Source: Apostichopus parvimensis (Eukaryota; Echinodermata; Holothuroidea; Aspidochirotida; Stichopodidae). Taken from it: a DNA stretch of 25,439 bases. The stretch lies in NCBI GenBank assembly GCA_000934455.1, contig KN895843.1, positions 1 through 25,439 on the forward strand, in the 5' to 3' direction. The notes under the pieces were generated by a model that was not told the DNA's origin, made no database searches, and saw only the letters and a list, made by a program, of their open reading frames with translations. The translations under genes and the position numbers were made by a program. This document shows, piece by piece, positions 12,000 through 24,188 of the stretch (its first letter is position 1; each line of letters begins with the position of its first letter).

Positions 12000-12623
12000 A
12001 TGCTGGCGGCGCTGTACACTTTTTATGACGTCAAATACTTATACAAATTCAAAGAATTAAGTGCTTCAGAACTAGCCAAAATGTCTGAGAGACCGACTAG
12101 CCCATCTTGTAGGGCTAGGTTATGCGAACTAAATGAAAGCAGAAATGATGGAAATCTCTGTAAAATCGGTGAAGAACATATGAAAGTCTTTCAACCTAAA
12201 AAAAAAGAGATATATGTGGTCAAGTATATATATAGCCTTAGTTAGTATAACCATAGTTGCATTTAGTATTAATATTAATATTAGTTGTAGGTGCAACTGC
12301 AAGGAATGTGAGCCATAGTTGGCTTTGCTATCCCATTGTTGTTCATGAGTCATTGTGGTCTTTAGGGAGGGGTTTAGAAATGCTAACAGTAACATTAGGC
12401 CTTTTTTTTCAAACTGGCATAATACATTGCTCTTTCGGCATTCCATAGTAGAGTGGAGTTGTAGGTTGGGCGAGGCAGGTTAGCTGTAACTAAAACTTAC
12501 ATACAACAGACAAATAAACAACTGAACAGGAAGGAGGTCTGTGCAACTGAATATATTGACAGTAACTCTCTTGAGGCTGCATGCTATGTCCCTATCACAT
12601 AATAGTAGTGAACACCTGGAAAT

Positions 12624-12731
12624 GGAATGCACACAGGCATGCCTCATTACAATAATACACTTATTCAAGTAATCACAGGAATGCACTCAGGCATGGATCA
12701 TTACAATAATACACTTATACAGGTAGTCACA
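12624..12731. repeat. 54-bp tandem duplication
   Basis: Two adjacent 54-bp units, 12624-12677 and 12678-12731, each starting GGAATGCAC and containing CATTACAATAATACACTTAT. They differ at a handful of positions. No coding meaning is seen. Confidence 0.93.
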
Positions 12732-14318
12732 GTATTAGTGACCTCTACAAGCTTAATCCTTAAGGCTAAATATTAGTTTCTGGAGGCTGTATGAGTGCTT
12801 GGCAGATGCGATAAATAAACTTAATGAATGAAAGAATGAATGGAGGATGTTTGAGTGATTGAAGAACGGAAAGCAAGTCATTGTTTCAGGTAATAAGTAA
12901 TTTAAGCAAGACCAGTTACTTGGTTGAATGTGCCATGCATTGCACTACATTACATTACATATTCTGCATAAAGTACAAAAAGTACATTTTTGTGAGCGTT
13001 TTGCCATTGGCAGGCAGCCTTAATTACAGAACATGCTTAGGTCAGATTGGTTGAACTCTGAAAATGTCATGAAAAGTGTTACAATCCATATTCACAACCA
13101 GAAGGTGCTTGTCCTAATGTAAACATTTGGTTGCCAGAAACAAGCACAGTTTATTGAAGATTAAAACCAACACAGGCCAGTGAGCTGTCAGACAGTGTAT
13201 TAATGTTTAATACTTTGTCTACCATCACATTATCTTAAGACTAGGAATGACTCATTGTGGAAAAGTGAGTGCGTTGCATAGCAAAGCATGTACATAAATA
13301 GTTTAAACAGTGTCAAACATTGCAAAAAATAATTTAAGAATACTAAAGGCCGATGCATTTCAGTAAGGAGATGAGAGCCTAGACTCAAACAGTAGGAGGT
13401 ATTGCTAAAAGTCTGTGATGTATCTTCCCATTTATGTTCACCGGACGCTTCCATTCATCTCTGTTCCATTGTCCTGTTCCATTGTCTAAATGTGTTACAT
13501 ATGTGTTGCATACCATCTGTCCACTATGTCTGCTCGCATTCCCCTACCAGTGTATCATAGTTTATTTGACTAAATGTAGGATTCATTATTACCATTACTG
13601 GCTCTCCACAAACAAACTGTATATTTGTAGTGTGAAGCAAAATGTTATATCTCAGTAAAGAGCTGAAAACTCCATTATTTCAGAGACATGTGGTCAGAAA
13701 CCAAGAGGTAACCATCACTATGTTCTCCATTGAAAGACAGTAACAGTAACAACATGTAAAAGCAGAGCAAACAAAACTTTGAAATCAAATAGGGAGCAGC
13801 TTTGCCCGGGTGATTGGAGTACACATTTAAGAGTAAATCAGTTAACAGTCAACTTAACAGGCATAAAAAGCTTTGCTGATAAAGTTGCTGTGAAAGAAGA
13901 TCACGGAAGATGAGGATGTATTTGAATCGCTTAGGAACTGGCTGTTTAGATGAATAGTTTGATTAATTTGAATTTTATTAAATTTAAATAATGCAGGTTC
14001 TGCATGGGTCTGGAAGGTTGTGAATTGGTATATATGATGGATATCTAAAGCAACAGTACGTAGATGAACTCAAACCAGAGTGTTGGAAAATTTCTGTCAA
14101 TACATTGGCTCAAACAACCAATCAGTGTTTGGAACGATGGAATATTTTCTGCCCATGATCTACTAGTAAAGAAGGTAAACTTTAAATTACTTGTTTGGAA
14201 TCTGATCAAGGTGTTATATTTAGATAAGAATTATGATCAAGGATCAACATCTCTATAGGACAGTGCTTGCATTATGTCAGACCTGTGTCAAAGAGAGAGA
14301 AGCTCCCTTCAAAGTAAT
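12732..14318. other. Probable intron or 5' flank of AGBL4
   Basis: No recognisable exon. It lies immediately upstream of the AGBL4 exon, so it is intron if exon 1 lies further upstream, as the missing N-terminus and the splice acceptor imply. Confidence 0.55.
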
Positions 14319-14346
14319 CCTTCTTTGCTATTTTTTTTTATCGCAG
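14319..14346 (+). other. 3' splice site of the AGBL4 exon
   Basis: A pyrimidine-rich tract (14319-14329, then nine Ts at 14331-14339) leads directly to TCGCAG at 14341-14346. A second AG lies four bases further on (GCAG at 14347-14350). Using it would remove GCAG and change the required incoming phase from 1 to 2. The first AG is the normal choice and keeps the SDND residues, but the second cannot be excluded from sequence alone. Confidence 0.82.
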
Positions 14347-14469
14347 GCAGTGATAATGATGCTGAAGATGGCGTGGTGGGTAACTTGAACAAGTTTGTGG
14401 TTGTACCTCCAGGGTACACAGATCAACCCAAGAAAGGTCATCTAATATTTGATGCCAGCTTTGAAAGTG
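14347..14469 (+). CDS. AGBL4: Internal coding exon of cytosolic carboxypeptidase 6 (AGBL4-like)
   Basis: CCP6/AGBL4 is a cytosolic zinc metallocarboxypeptidase of the M14 family (CCP subfamily) that removes glutamates from tubulin and other polyglutamate-bearing proteins. This 123-bp exon encodes about 41 residues with an acidic start (SDNDAEDG) followed by NLNKFVVVPPGY and KKGHLIFDASFES. The last block matches the segment just before the N-terminal beta-sandwich domain of AGBL4 proteins, where vertebrates have KKGHLIFDACFESGNLG. The frame opens with a codon split after its first base and closes the same way, so the exon is phase 1 at both ends and symmetric. The acceptor is the AG at 14345-14346 and the donor is GTAAGT at 14470. 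The zinc ligands and catalytic residues lie in later exons outside this window. CCP5 (AGBL5) is less likely because it lacks the KKGHLIFDA block. Read past the donor, the frame stays open only to 14519. Family recognition is from memory of the motif, not from a search. Confidence 0.88.
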
Positions 14470-14475
14470 GTAAGT
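14470..14475 (+). other. 5' splice donor of the AGBL4 exon
   Basis: The bases AGTG|GTAAGT form a near-consensus donor exactly where the AGBL4 similarity stops (FES-G). The family continues with NLGRVD, and the intronic reading (GKYHLPYR...) does not resemble it, so the exon end is well fixed. Confidence 0.87.
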
Positions 14476-14859
14476 ATCACCTACCTTATAGATTTGACGA
14501 CTTTCAGTTATTAATGTAAAAGTATTACCCTAAGTTGTGCGCTTTGTATAAAGTAGTTCAGTGTGGTATAGTCAATAACATAAAGCATGTGGCACTGATT
14601 TTACTGGTTTTGAAGTATAACAAATGTTGTGAAACACAGCATATCATTGTGCTTATATGCTTGTCTTGCACAGTGTCCATCAAGAGGATAACATATGTAT
14701 AACACAGTACATGAATTTAGGGAATATGCTTACTTACAGCTATAATTTATTAAGCTTGATTTCCTAGAGTATATGCAGTTGGAGTACATGCAGTTTACCA
14801 TACCCACAGCTATCATACTTGTATACCATTACAGGCAATATGGTTACAATATACTGTAG
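14476..14859 (+). other. AGBL4 intron, proximal part
   Basis: AT-rich intron sequence between the donor and the first intronic transposon, with no coding similarity seen. The intron must run at least to the end of the window, because the expected next AGBL4 block (NLGRVD...EFEYDLFIRP) was not found on the plus strand downstream. Confidence 0.6.
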
Positions 14860-15364
14860 TATAGCTCCCAACTGACCCGCAATTCGCGGGTTGGACCCGC
14901 ATTCTAACACCCAAACCCGCTGACCCGCGCAAGGGTCCGAAAAACCCGCATTGCAATTGTCAAGTATACATAAGCAAAATTGCATCAAATTTTGACTTAG
15001 CAGCCATCATTTCTTTAGCATTTAGCATAATAGAGTATAAAACCTCCTTTACAGCATCATTTGAACCTCAAATTAGCCTATATTTCTTTTCATTGGGGCG
15101 TGCAGCGAACATTTTCATGCCACGGGAAAGAATGAATTATCACCTACTATTCAGTTTATTGATGTTACACACAAAAAAATGCATATTTCTCAGAAAATTT
15201 TGGGTGACAAAAGCCTTTCTAAATGCCACCATTTTACATGTAGGCATCACCAGGATTCCAAAAAAATTCAAAAGGGGGAGAGGGACACCCCCTTATACCC
15301 CTCCCCCAGGACGGCGATTCGTAGCATGGACCAGCATTTGCCTTCTCAAGAGTTGGGAGCTATA
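14860..15364. mobile_element. Non-autonomous DNA transposon with 14-bp perfect TIRs
   Basis: The element begins TATAGCTCCCAACT (14860-14873) and ends with its exact reverse complement (15351-15364). It is flanked by the direct repeat CTGTAG at 14854-14859 and 15365-15370. If the neighbouring TA is counted, the flanking repeat can be read as 8 bp (TACTGTAG). The interior starts with a run of ACCCGC motifs that includes a short hairpin (ACCCGC-AATTC-GCGGGT, about 14875-14891), and it contains a C-rich block near 15287-15310. No transposase is encoded. The superfamily is not clear: 8-bp duplications would suggest hAT, 6-bp is less diagnostic. It sits 390 bp downstream of the AGBL4 exon. Confidence 0.85.
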
Positions 15365-15661
15365 CTGTAGGTTCCTCCCTGGTAACACAGCTACTGTGTA
15401 CACCCTGCTATAGTACGCACACAGAACATAGGCCTACTCTATATTACAGAATACTATATACAGTATACACAGTGCATATATGGCTATAGCACATACAGCT
15501 TCCTCTCAAATGACAAGTAGCTGCAGATGCAGGTTCAACAGGTCTTATGAATCCAAGCAATGCACTTTGCAATTAACGGTAGGGTCATGTACTTGAATAG
15601 AACACAATAATACAGCAATAATGCACATTTGGTCATTCAGTTGCAGCAGTATTCTGACCAA

Positions 15662-15690
15662 CCCATCCTCCCCCCACCCCCCCCATCCCA
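15662..15690. repeat. C-rich low-complexity tract
   Basis: Runs of C broken by single A and T bases. Confidence 0.85.
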
Positions 15691-17280
15691 GAAAAGTGCA
15701 ACATTTGCAACTGACTGACTAGTGAACTATCTGCATTTGCATCACCCACCAACCCACAATCCAAATAGTTGAATCTGTGTTATATGGCAGAGCAAGGTAA
15801 AGCATGCAAACCTTTTCAGTTAAGTAAACGATGGCAACTAGGATACACTGTTTCACACAGTAGTGTATGACTGTATTCTTATCCTAACATTTGTCTTTAC
15901 CATAATGAAATGTATTCCTGTAACTCTACGAAACAATGAATTTTTTTGGTTTATTAATGTCATTTTTAAAATGTCAGAGGTCCCGACGGGAAATACAGAA
16001 GCCAAAAGGGTGAGCACAAACTATACTTGTAAATGGCTAATGGAAATTACTAACGAGTTGGGATGTATGAATATTGACATCTTATACAATTCATTTCTTC
16101 ATGTGATTAAATGTGATGAATAGCATAACATCCACCAGGTGTGTATTTCTGATATACAGAGGGATTTACATAGATTTATATAGATTTAAATACTCGGCTT
16201 GCTTAACTTATGTATATCGGTACATATTTAAAATAACCTCCTTGTTCAGTTATGTTGAAGGTTTAAGACCAGAATTTATAGAAGATCCTGTAAGACTTGA
16301 GTTCAGCTACAGTTCGAAAATTTATAGGGAAACAAAAGGAACAAAGAAAGAAAGAAAGCAAGAAAGATATTCAGTTATTAACTATTCAAATTGCCTCTCA
16401 TATCTGCTTTGCTTTAAATCCTGTTAACAATGATCCTTGTCCAAATTAGCAAATCATTCTTTATGGTTGGGTTTGAGGTGCTTAACTCTCTCAAAATCAG
16501 CTTAAAAGAAGCCATGGAGAGCAGTTGGTATTAAAAGGAAGGCTCTAATATGTTCCTTTGCTATCTTACCAAATGAACTGAAAAAATCCACTTTATTTAA
16601 GAGTATTAAATATAAAAAATCATGTGTCAAGAGTGTCTTGTATTCATTGAAGGGGATATTTGTGTCTGTAACGTAAAACATATTAACCTATAATGCTTCC
16701 TGTCATGCAAGTACATGTGAAGTGGAGTGTTGTGTTTTAGTATGTCCCTTACCTTGTTTTTTATGACAAAACAGAAAGAATTTGCAGTATTTGTCAATTT
16801 TCAAAACAAATATAAATTGCACGATAGTATTTAGGCTAAGACTCCCATATGTTGTTTAGCTTTCCTTTAGATTATAAGAATCGGTGCATAAGTTATTAAA
16901 TATTGTTGTGTACTCGCTGGTAGGACTCATAAAGATACATCAGAGGGTGGGAGGTTAACATTACACCTTTTTTCTACCGGAAGAACAATTTGTCATAATG
17001 TGCATAGATAGTTTAATATTGTTAATTAATTTTCCTACTGTAATGGAAAGTACTGTTTTTAACACAGCCGAGAGAGAAAGTAGTAGTAGTAGGTTTGTGT
17101 TTGTACCTTCTGTGTAATGTTTTGGATCCAAATCAAAACCAAGAAATGGAGTGAAGGTTGTAGTAGAAAATGCCACTGGTTGTTACTACTGTAGTTCATA
17201 AAATTACTATGTATTCCCTGTGTTATTTTACAATAGGCTTTCAAACAAACATAGTTTGTTTACCACAAATTTGTACCCCT

Positions 17281-17292
17281 CCCCCCCCCCCC
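17281..17292. repeat. C12 homopolymer
   Basis: Twelve consecutive Cs followed by a CT-rich tail, within the AGBL4 intron. Confidence 0.95.
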
Positions 17293-18000
17293 TCTTCTCT
17301 TTTACCATGATCTTCATTTGATTCCCATATAAAGCTAATGACATTCATGTAAGGCCAGAAAAGAAAGGGAAAAATAACCAGGATGAAAGTCCGTTTACCT
17401 GCAATAGCATCAGAATGTTATATTAATAATAAATTAGACTTTATATAAAAGTGCATTTCAATGAAATATAAACTCAGGGCCCTTTACCAAGATAAATATA
17501 AGACATAATGAGAAAATATATATAACCATGATTGATTTTCAAGTGTCTAAATCTTTCATTTTCTTGTTGGAAATCCTTAGCTCCCCTTGAGCCTATCAAA
17601 GAAGGCATCCAGTTTACTTGCTGTTACATCTTTCAGTCATAAGTTTCTCTTCTTGGGCGACCATTTTTGCTGTTCGTACAACAATAATACACCAAGTTTC
17701 TTGGATGATAATCTGTGTACAGTAACAAAGCCCTGTAAAACAAACATTATAATCTGCACTATATATGATGCTCTACTACCAAAATTATAAGAAACAAAAA
17801 TGAGCAAACAAGTACTAGTTTTGTAACATTATGGTACTTTGTACATGATGAAGGTGTATGTACATGTGCTGTTAAATACTGTATCAGTTGGCCTCCAGAG
17901 AATACAAGACAGTTCCTTAAATGATCTTGGCGGTTACATCTAATTCTTAAGAGGAAAAAAAAACTTTATGTAACCTTTGTACTTCCATTTTTTTAGTAAA

Positions 18001-18536
18001 TTAAAGGGGACACAAACCCAACCATTGTTTTTGGCTTATACGACAAAGATCCTTGTGAAAAACAACTCCCTGAATTAATCAGCTAAGAAAAATGCGATTT
18101 CATTTGGGAGGTATCCTAGTTTAAAAGCCATGTCTGGGGGCTGTCATTTTGAAAGCTGTGATAAAGGTTGCTAGTAGTATCTGCATCCTTTTATTTGTTC
18201 TTTGTCTTTCTGTTTATAATTTTAAGGTTAAATGTTAACAGTGTGTTGGCAAGGAAGCAATTGCCATCATTTGGTCATGTTAAGAGATTCAATAATTTAG
18301 ATTCGTATAAAGCATAACCTATATCCATTATGGAAAATAAACATTGGAATCAGAAAAGAAAAGTAAAATGAAATTGAAGTCCACATGGCTCGATAAATGT
18401 CATATTTAGACTTGCTCAAGTCTTCTGTCTTGTATGTGGAAACCCTATATCTTTCTTAGCTGTTTGGCAAAGATGTACATGATAATTATCTGTATCAAAT
18501 ACACCAATAATAATGGTTGGGTCGGTGCCTCCTTAA
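18001..18536. mobile_element. TTAA-flanked MITE, second family
   Basis: TTAA occurs at 18001-18004 and 18533-18536. The left end continues AGGGGACACAAACCCAACC and the right end, reverse complemented, GGAGGCACCGACCCAACC, followed in both by ATT. Weaker inverted similarity continues inward (CAGCTAAGAAA near 18080 and its complement near 18452). The interior is AT-rich and carries no long open frame. The terminal sequence differs from the 482/19529 family beyond TTAA, so this is a separate family with the same target preference. Confidence 0.77.
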
Positions 18537-19528
18537 AGGAAAGTCAATAGCGATCATACATTCTCCAGTTAGGTTAAGAAAGTATAACGATTCCTTTTGC
18601 GTTATTTTCAAGTGACTTCCTATCTTTGTGGTGGCTCGTTACCTCACAGATACATGTTCAAAACCTGCAAAGCCAAAACCTCTTTATTAGCTCCCTAATA
18701 TAAACTTGTTCTTTCCTTCAACAAACATTTCGCTCGATATGGAACTTACAATCGTTTGTTTTTCCATAAATTTTTGAATGATTCATTTTGCCATTGTGAA
18801 GTCACTCTCAATTAACAAACGTTTGCCCTTTGCGACATTTTACTGTGCCATGTTTTATAGAAAACCATAAAAAATGCTTTGTTTTCTTTAAGGAAATGTT
18901 TTAACCCTGCAGTAGTAAACCCGTCTTGAGGCATTCACAGTCTCCAAACAATTTGTTCATGAATGTTCGAGCAAATGCAAACATTATATCACGCAAACCC
19001 TGTGACAGCCTTTTTTTTTGTTTTTGCGTGAAATGAGACCGATCTAGGTGAGGAACAAAACTGCTTGTCGGAAGGTTACAAGTCCCAAAGGTAGGGATGA
19101 GTTTATTTTGTCAAGATATGAAGGGCCAAACTTAGGGGCAGCACTTTTCATTAGTTGAAGAGTAATACCAGCCTTTAATCTATGTTGTCAGTTATAAACC
19201 AACCAATCTCGGCTTTTAATCTTTTCTATTCATCCACTATTTCATTTGCCATATGGTTCACAGGAAGCTGAAGGGTTGTTTGTCAATCTGTGACTTGTAA
19301 CTCACGCTTTGATTTGGAAGTCTAATGAAATGCACAAATTTGTTCAAAAGGCCCAAGGATGTGACCCTGGTAATATAGGCAAAGACCTATGTAGGTACAT
19401 TATTTCATTTGAAGGTTATCGGTATCAGTAGCCAAGTTTTAGCATGCAAAAACGCTAGAACATAGTTCTCAAAAGTACTTCAAAAGTAGCTCTCATCCTC
19501 CATATTATTGCCAGCCATTGAGGGTTAT
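18537..19528 (+). other. AGBL4 intron sequence
   Basis: Unique-looking intron sequence between two TTAA-type MITEs. Nothing else is recognised. Confidence 0.55.
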
Positions 19529-19889
19529 TTAAAGGGTGTGAAGACTCGCGCACAAAGAAACATCTGATGCCGGTAATCTGACCTAGTTTCGAATGAGGTG
19601 TAACAGAAGTGTTAGACACCACCTTCGATCTCAGAAAATACACACACAGCTTGCTACCGTTGGTAATTAGACACTAGTGTACAGTCAATACATGCAGCTA
19701 CGGTCAATACCCACAACACTGTACATAGCAGCGTGGACATCTCAGGTCAAGATAAAAGATAACAATGTATCACGTTTCATTACTGTCTGCATTTTGTAGC
19801 GACAAGAAGGAAACATCATTTGCAAGCCATGAAAGTTAACTTTTTCAGAGCACGGCACACGGTTTGGGGCGAGTCTTCAATGCCTTTAA
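19529..19889. mobile_element. TTAA-flanked MITE, copy B
   Basis: This 361-bp element is the second copy of the family at 482-838, in the same orientation and within the AGBL4 intron. It is bounded by TTAA at 19529-19532 and 19886-19889. Its inverted repeats are better preserved: both ends share TTAAAGG, three mismatched bases, then TGAAGACTCGC, giving about 19 of 23 matching positions. Relative to copy A it has extra bases near 19625-19637 and lacks bases in the segment before GTGGACATCTCAGG. The minus strand again reads GIEDSPQTVCR...KKLTF, but the frame closes sooner. Confidence 0.88.
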
Positions 19890-22800
19890 CTAGATGATGA
19901 AATATCTTGGTTAACTGAGCTTTCAGAGGGGCAGTAAAATTACTTGTTGAAATTAAAGCATGGGTAACCATAATCTGACTTTCTAGCATATTTTTGTGCA
20001 ATAGTAATAACCTTTAAATTGCCTCTGGCAATAGAAATCCCTTCCAATGTACATATTAAATCCAACTGACTTCAAAGTTTATTTTGCTTGATCAGTGTCA
20101 CACATGAATAACATTGAGGCAGTTTGATAGAGTTGTATCTCATAGGAAACTTGTTTACTTAGGTCATAAATTCACGTCGGTCAATTTTTGTGCGATGTTT
20201 CTTCTTCCCCCCCTTCGTTTATTTACTATCAGGTTCGTTTTTACAAAATATTCATAATATTTAGAAAAGGAAAAATAGATAATAAAAGAAATGAAATGCT
20301 CAATAGCAATTATAACAGAAATATTTTCATACTATGCAACAAAAGTATTTAGTCTACTAGGATTCAACATGCAAATTGCAGCCGTTAACACACATTAAGT
20401 GCATTATATAATGAATAAAAATACTTTAAGTGATCTTTTTGTTCGAACTAATATATACTTTTCCACCATTCATGAGGTAAAAATTTCATCCTACTTCTAA
20501 AAAAAAACATATACAGTTTGGCTTTTACATTCTTCGATTACTCATACCGATGAATTCTGTAGTGTACGGTATAAACTAAGAGCATTGATTGGATGTGTAT
20601 TTTTGTCTATGATACCGAAAAAAACAGTCTCATAATCCAGAATATAATCCCCCTCCATTAGCAGCTCTGTTGCAATCCTATTCCAGAAATCATGAACATG
20701 AATGCATCCATAAAGCTAATGGGCGATTCCATGGTAACGGTAGGACGTTTTGACTATTAATGATACCACATATTAGACATGTGTATCACAAACAGTTTCC
20801 TTAATTCCATCAAACAAAAGTCACCATTGTAGTTCTTTGATTACTTTTCCTATCACAATAAATCCCATTTCTGGATGAAAATATGAATATTACTTAATGC
20901 TAATGTTTGGTACCAAAATGCTTCCAAAGACTAATCCTGAAATGAAATCTTAAAAATATAGATTTTAAGTGTTCGTTTGACACCAGATTTGTTGTAGTCG
21001 CATGCATGCATTTACTTGTTTTTGGTGGCGCTATGTCCACTGTAGTGTGGAATTGCCGTAATGCAAATTGGTAAACTTCAAACGTTAAAATTTATTGTTT
21101 AAACCCAGACTGTTACGAAGCAACCTGTATTACCAATGGGGAACAATTAGGATATTTACGAATTGATATAGGTTGGTAGTGGTTGATTCAGCAAGTTGAT
21201 ATTAAACATACAAGAAAGAAATGTTTCCAATTGTAAATTATTAGTACATCATCTTTAAAAAAAAAAAATGATTTGTCTAATGCATCAATACCTTTTTATC
21301 ATTTTAAGAATGACCTCAACAAGAAATTCATTGTTGATTTTATTCATAATAATCTATGAAAACATTAAGAAGAAAAAAATGAATGCAAATTATGTGTACA
21401 TGTAACCATTTTTATAGTTTCATTCAAGTAAATACAGTTTAATTTCTAGAATGTTTCATTCAGGTCGAATACATATAGGTGATTTAAATGATGATTTAAA
21501 CTACTCCCTATTAGCCTAAAAAAAAATCTTAATCTTTTAGCAAATTGATCAAAATTTAAAGTCAAGACTGATGAAACTTTAGAGCCATGTTACTGTCTAG
21601 ATGTTTTTTTTAACATTATGGACTAATTGTAAACAGTTTGAATAATATTATCCAATACAGGATTATACAGCAACGTGTACGACGTATGACATTATAGTAC
21701 ACAGAATGAATAGTACTCCAGAAGTGCTGTGCGATGTACTTATAAAAAGAAAAGTGTAACATTCCCATCTATATGAATGAAAGTGGAAAGATAAGTAGAA
21801 CAGCTTGACAATATTTCACAATTATTAGTTTCATAGGTTAGCAACCATGATATCACTCAAACTTAAAAACAATTTCATATCTGAGTAAATGACAAGTAGA
21901 GTCCTCCAAATATCTGATAAAATTTAGTCACAGATATGTAAACAAACCAGTAAATATAAACTTGCGTTATACCTGACATGTTCATGTATAACATAGATAT
22001 ATGTATAACAAACATCTCTAGTATCAAAAGATTTCAGTCATTTCTAGTATACAAAAATAATGATGTAACTTAAAAAGTTGTTACAAACCATCGCTAGTGA
22101 CCAGTATTTCCACTTCTGATGCCACTCTATGACACTATGATGTAGGCAGGGAGTCGTTACAACTTCCCGATGTAGGTTAGCTTTACTTCAATTTCTACAG
22201 GTTCTGTTTAAATTAATTGTCAATGGCTCATATATGAGTCAGTTAATTAGATAACTTTGACAAGGTTTTTGGAACATTCCCTCTGAAGTGATCATCGGTT
22301 TGTGTCTAATTATCGCCGTAGGGTATCTTTAATGTATCACATCCAGCAGGAAGGGAAAAAAACATAAAAAGGAAAAGAAAAATGTGACTGGAAGCAGACT
22401 TACCAAAAAAGGAAAGAAAATAGAAGTTAATTTGACATTTATAATCATCATTAACCATCATGCAGCAACTGTCTTCTAGTTTTTTTTTTATCTTATTGAT
22501 GGTTGGGCCTTGAACTGAACCTAATTTTGTAAAGCCCCACACGTACATAATTTTTTGTACCAAAAGTAAAAGCCAAATTTCCAGTCTTAAAGCAGCATAT
22601 TGTGTTTAACCTGATAAACTTTTTATTTGTTTACAGTTTCATAAAATACAGTTTACTTCGTACCCACAACCTTAGCACCCTCATTCTACCATACCTAGAA
22701 TGTCCTGTCTGCTAGTTGCATTTATTACTATTTTCTTTCATTTTATTTATGATAAAAGGAACAAAAATAGACCTATTCAGTATTTGAAACAGTGTTGATA

Positions 22801-24188
22801 GGATTTGTAAAGGATGAATAGAAAATTACAAAGTGGCTTAGGGCGAAAAATTTGCTGCAATGAAAGTTTTTTTTTTATTTATTCACTTATTAGCTACACT
22901 TTGAGAGAATATAGATAAGACAGTTTTCTTAACTTGTAAATAAATTAAGGTTTTTTTTCAACCACCTTTTAGGATTCTTGTGCTTGTCCAACAAGAATTA
23001 AATTGTCTGAGAGATACAAAGTTCTAATATATCTGAAAAATTTTGGCCCCAATTCTCAAATTCTAAAATTATGTAATAACACAAAATGGTGCAAACCAAG
23101 GATTTTTGGTACTTAGGAACAAATTTTCATGTTCAAAGTTTCTCTGAGGAGATGAAATATATTATAAGTGAAATATTGTAGTCATTTTAGAACAATTAAC
23201 TTTATACCTGAACAATTGAAATATGCATCATGAAGTAGCACTATTTGAGCCAAACTTCTTTGAGCCAGCACTATTTATATGCTGTCAAAGAAAAGAAAGT
23301 AGCATTGAATGATACATTTAACATGACAAAATCTGTGGGGTTTTCATCAATTTCCGACGATGGCACGTTTCTTTAGCATTAACTTGTAGCATAATGAACA
23401 TGTGACCAATGTCTTTCGTTTCATATCAAAACTCTTAATTGTGAGAAACTTCAAAAAGGCGATAAACTCAACTTTAATTCTTCTTTAATTGCTACACATA
23501 TTAACAGGAATGAAAAAAAAGAAGAAATGTATGACTTAGTTTGTTCTTGTAAAAGATATGACATGGAATTTGGCACTTTAAATTTGTTGGGCTTTAATCG
23601 TTTGATCCTAGAACTTTATTCTCTTTTGAATAAAGTATGTGTTGTGAATGACTCATTTTAACTTAACTCTTGTAGGTATACGAATGCCTGATAGTTCCTT
23701 TAAGCTATGAGTCACAATCCATTTTTCAAAGATGACTTATTGAGTGTTATTGGGACTTATAGTATCGTCTACTGATAATGTCATTATTCTGATGTTTTTT
23801 CATTACAAGTGCCATGTTTTACAACAGCTATACATAAAGCCAACAGCTTTCAAATTCTCTTTTCTAATTTGCATATATTTGAATATTTTATAAAGAATTA
23901 GATTTGAGTGAATAATGTCATTACAACACTTAGATTTTGCTTGCAAGTGTTGTGGCACTGATATCTCCATTTAAACACAACATGTGTGGCAGATTACCTG
24001 TTCAAATGGCCTGTTGCCAACACAGTGCCCATAATGTATTTTCCCTCAGGGCAACAAGTGACATTTATATTACAATTATATATATAAGGACAAACAAGAA
24101 AACAGATACCTGGAACATTTGTGAGAGTTTTATCCAAATGTTTGGCAAACTTATGTTGCTATAACAGAGAAAATGCGTCGCCAAGAAA
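19890..24188 (+). other. AGBL4 intron sequence
   Basis: Over 4 kb of AT-rich sequence with many A and T runs and no coding, RNA or clear transposon signal beyond the palindrome near 22230. Confidence 0.6.
22208..22252. repeat. Palindrome with an AP-1 type motif
   Basis: CTCATATATGAG (22227-22238) is a perfect 12-bp palindrome. It overlaps TGAGTCA (22235-22241), the consensus AP-1 site. Flanking TTAATT motifs on each side extend the symmetry weakly. A regulatory role is only possible. Confidence 0.4.

Larger units (their letters stand above)
15371..18000 (+). other. AGBL4 intron sequence
   Basis: AT-rich intron with low-complexity tracts. Two splice-like islands (15978-16009 and 16250-16289) were examined, but their peptides do not match AGBL4. 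Confidence 0.6.

Noticed and set aside
11790-12245. 151-codon open frame on the plus strand
   Set aside because: Its length depends on the 18-bp minisatellite; no domain, no start context and no splice support.
15971-16011. ATG followed by 13 codons and GTGAGC, or a 32-base microexon after the AG at 15976-15977
   Set aside because: Splice signals are plausible, but the peptide (VPTGNTEAKR) does not match the AGBL4 segment expected after FESG, and no partner exon was found.
16250-16291. 40-base exon-like island between TTCAG and GTAAGA (peptide YVEGLRPEFIEDP)
   Set aside because: Needs incoming phase 2 whereas the AGBL4 exon ends in phase 1, and no family similarity is recognised.
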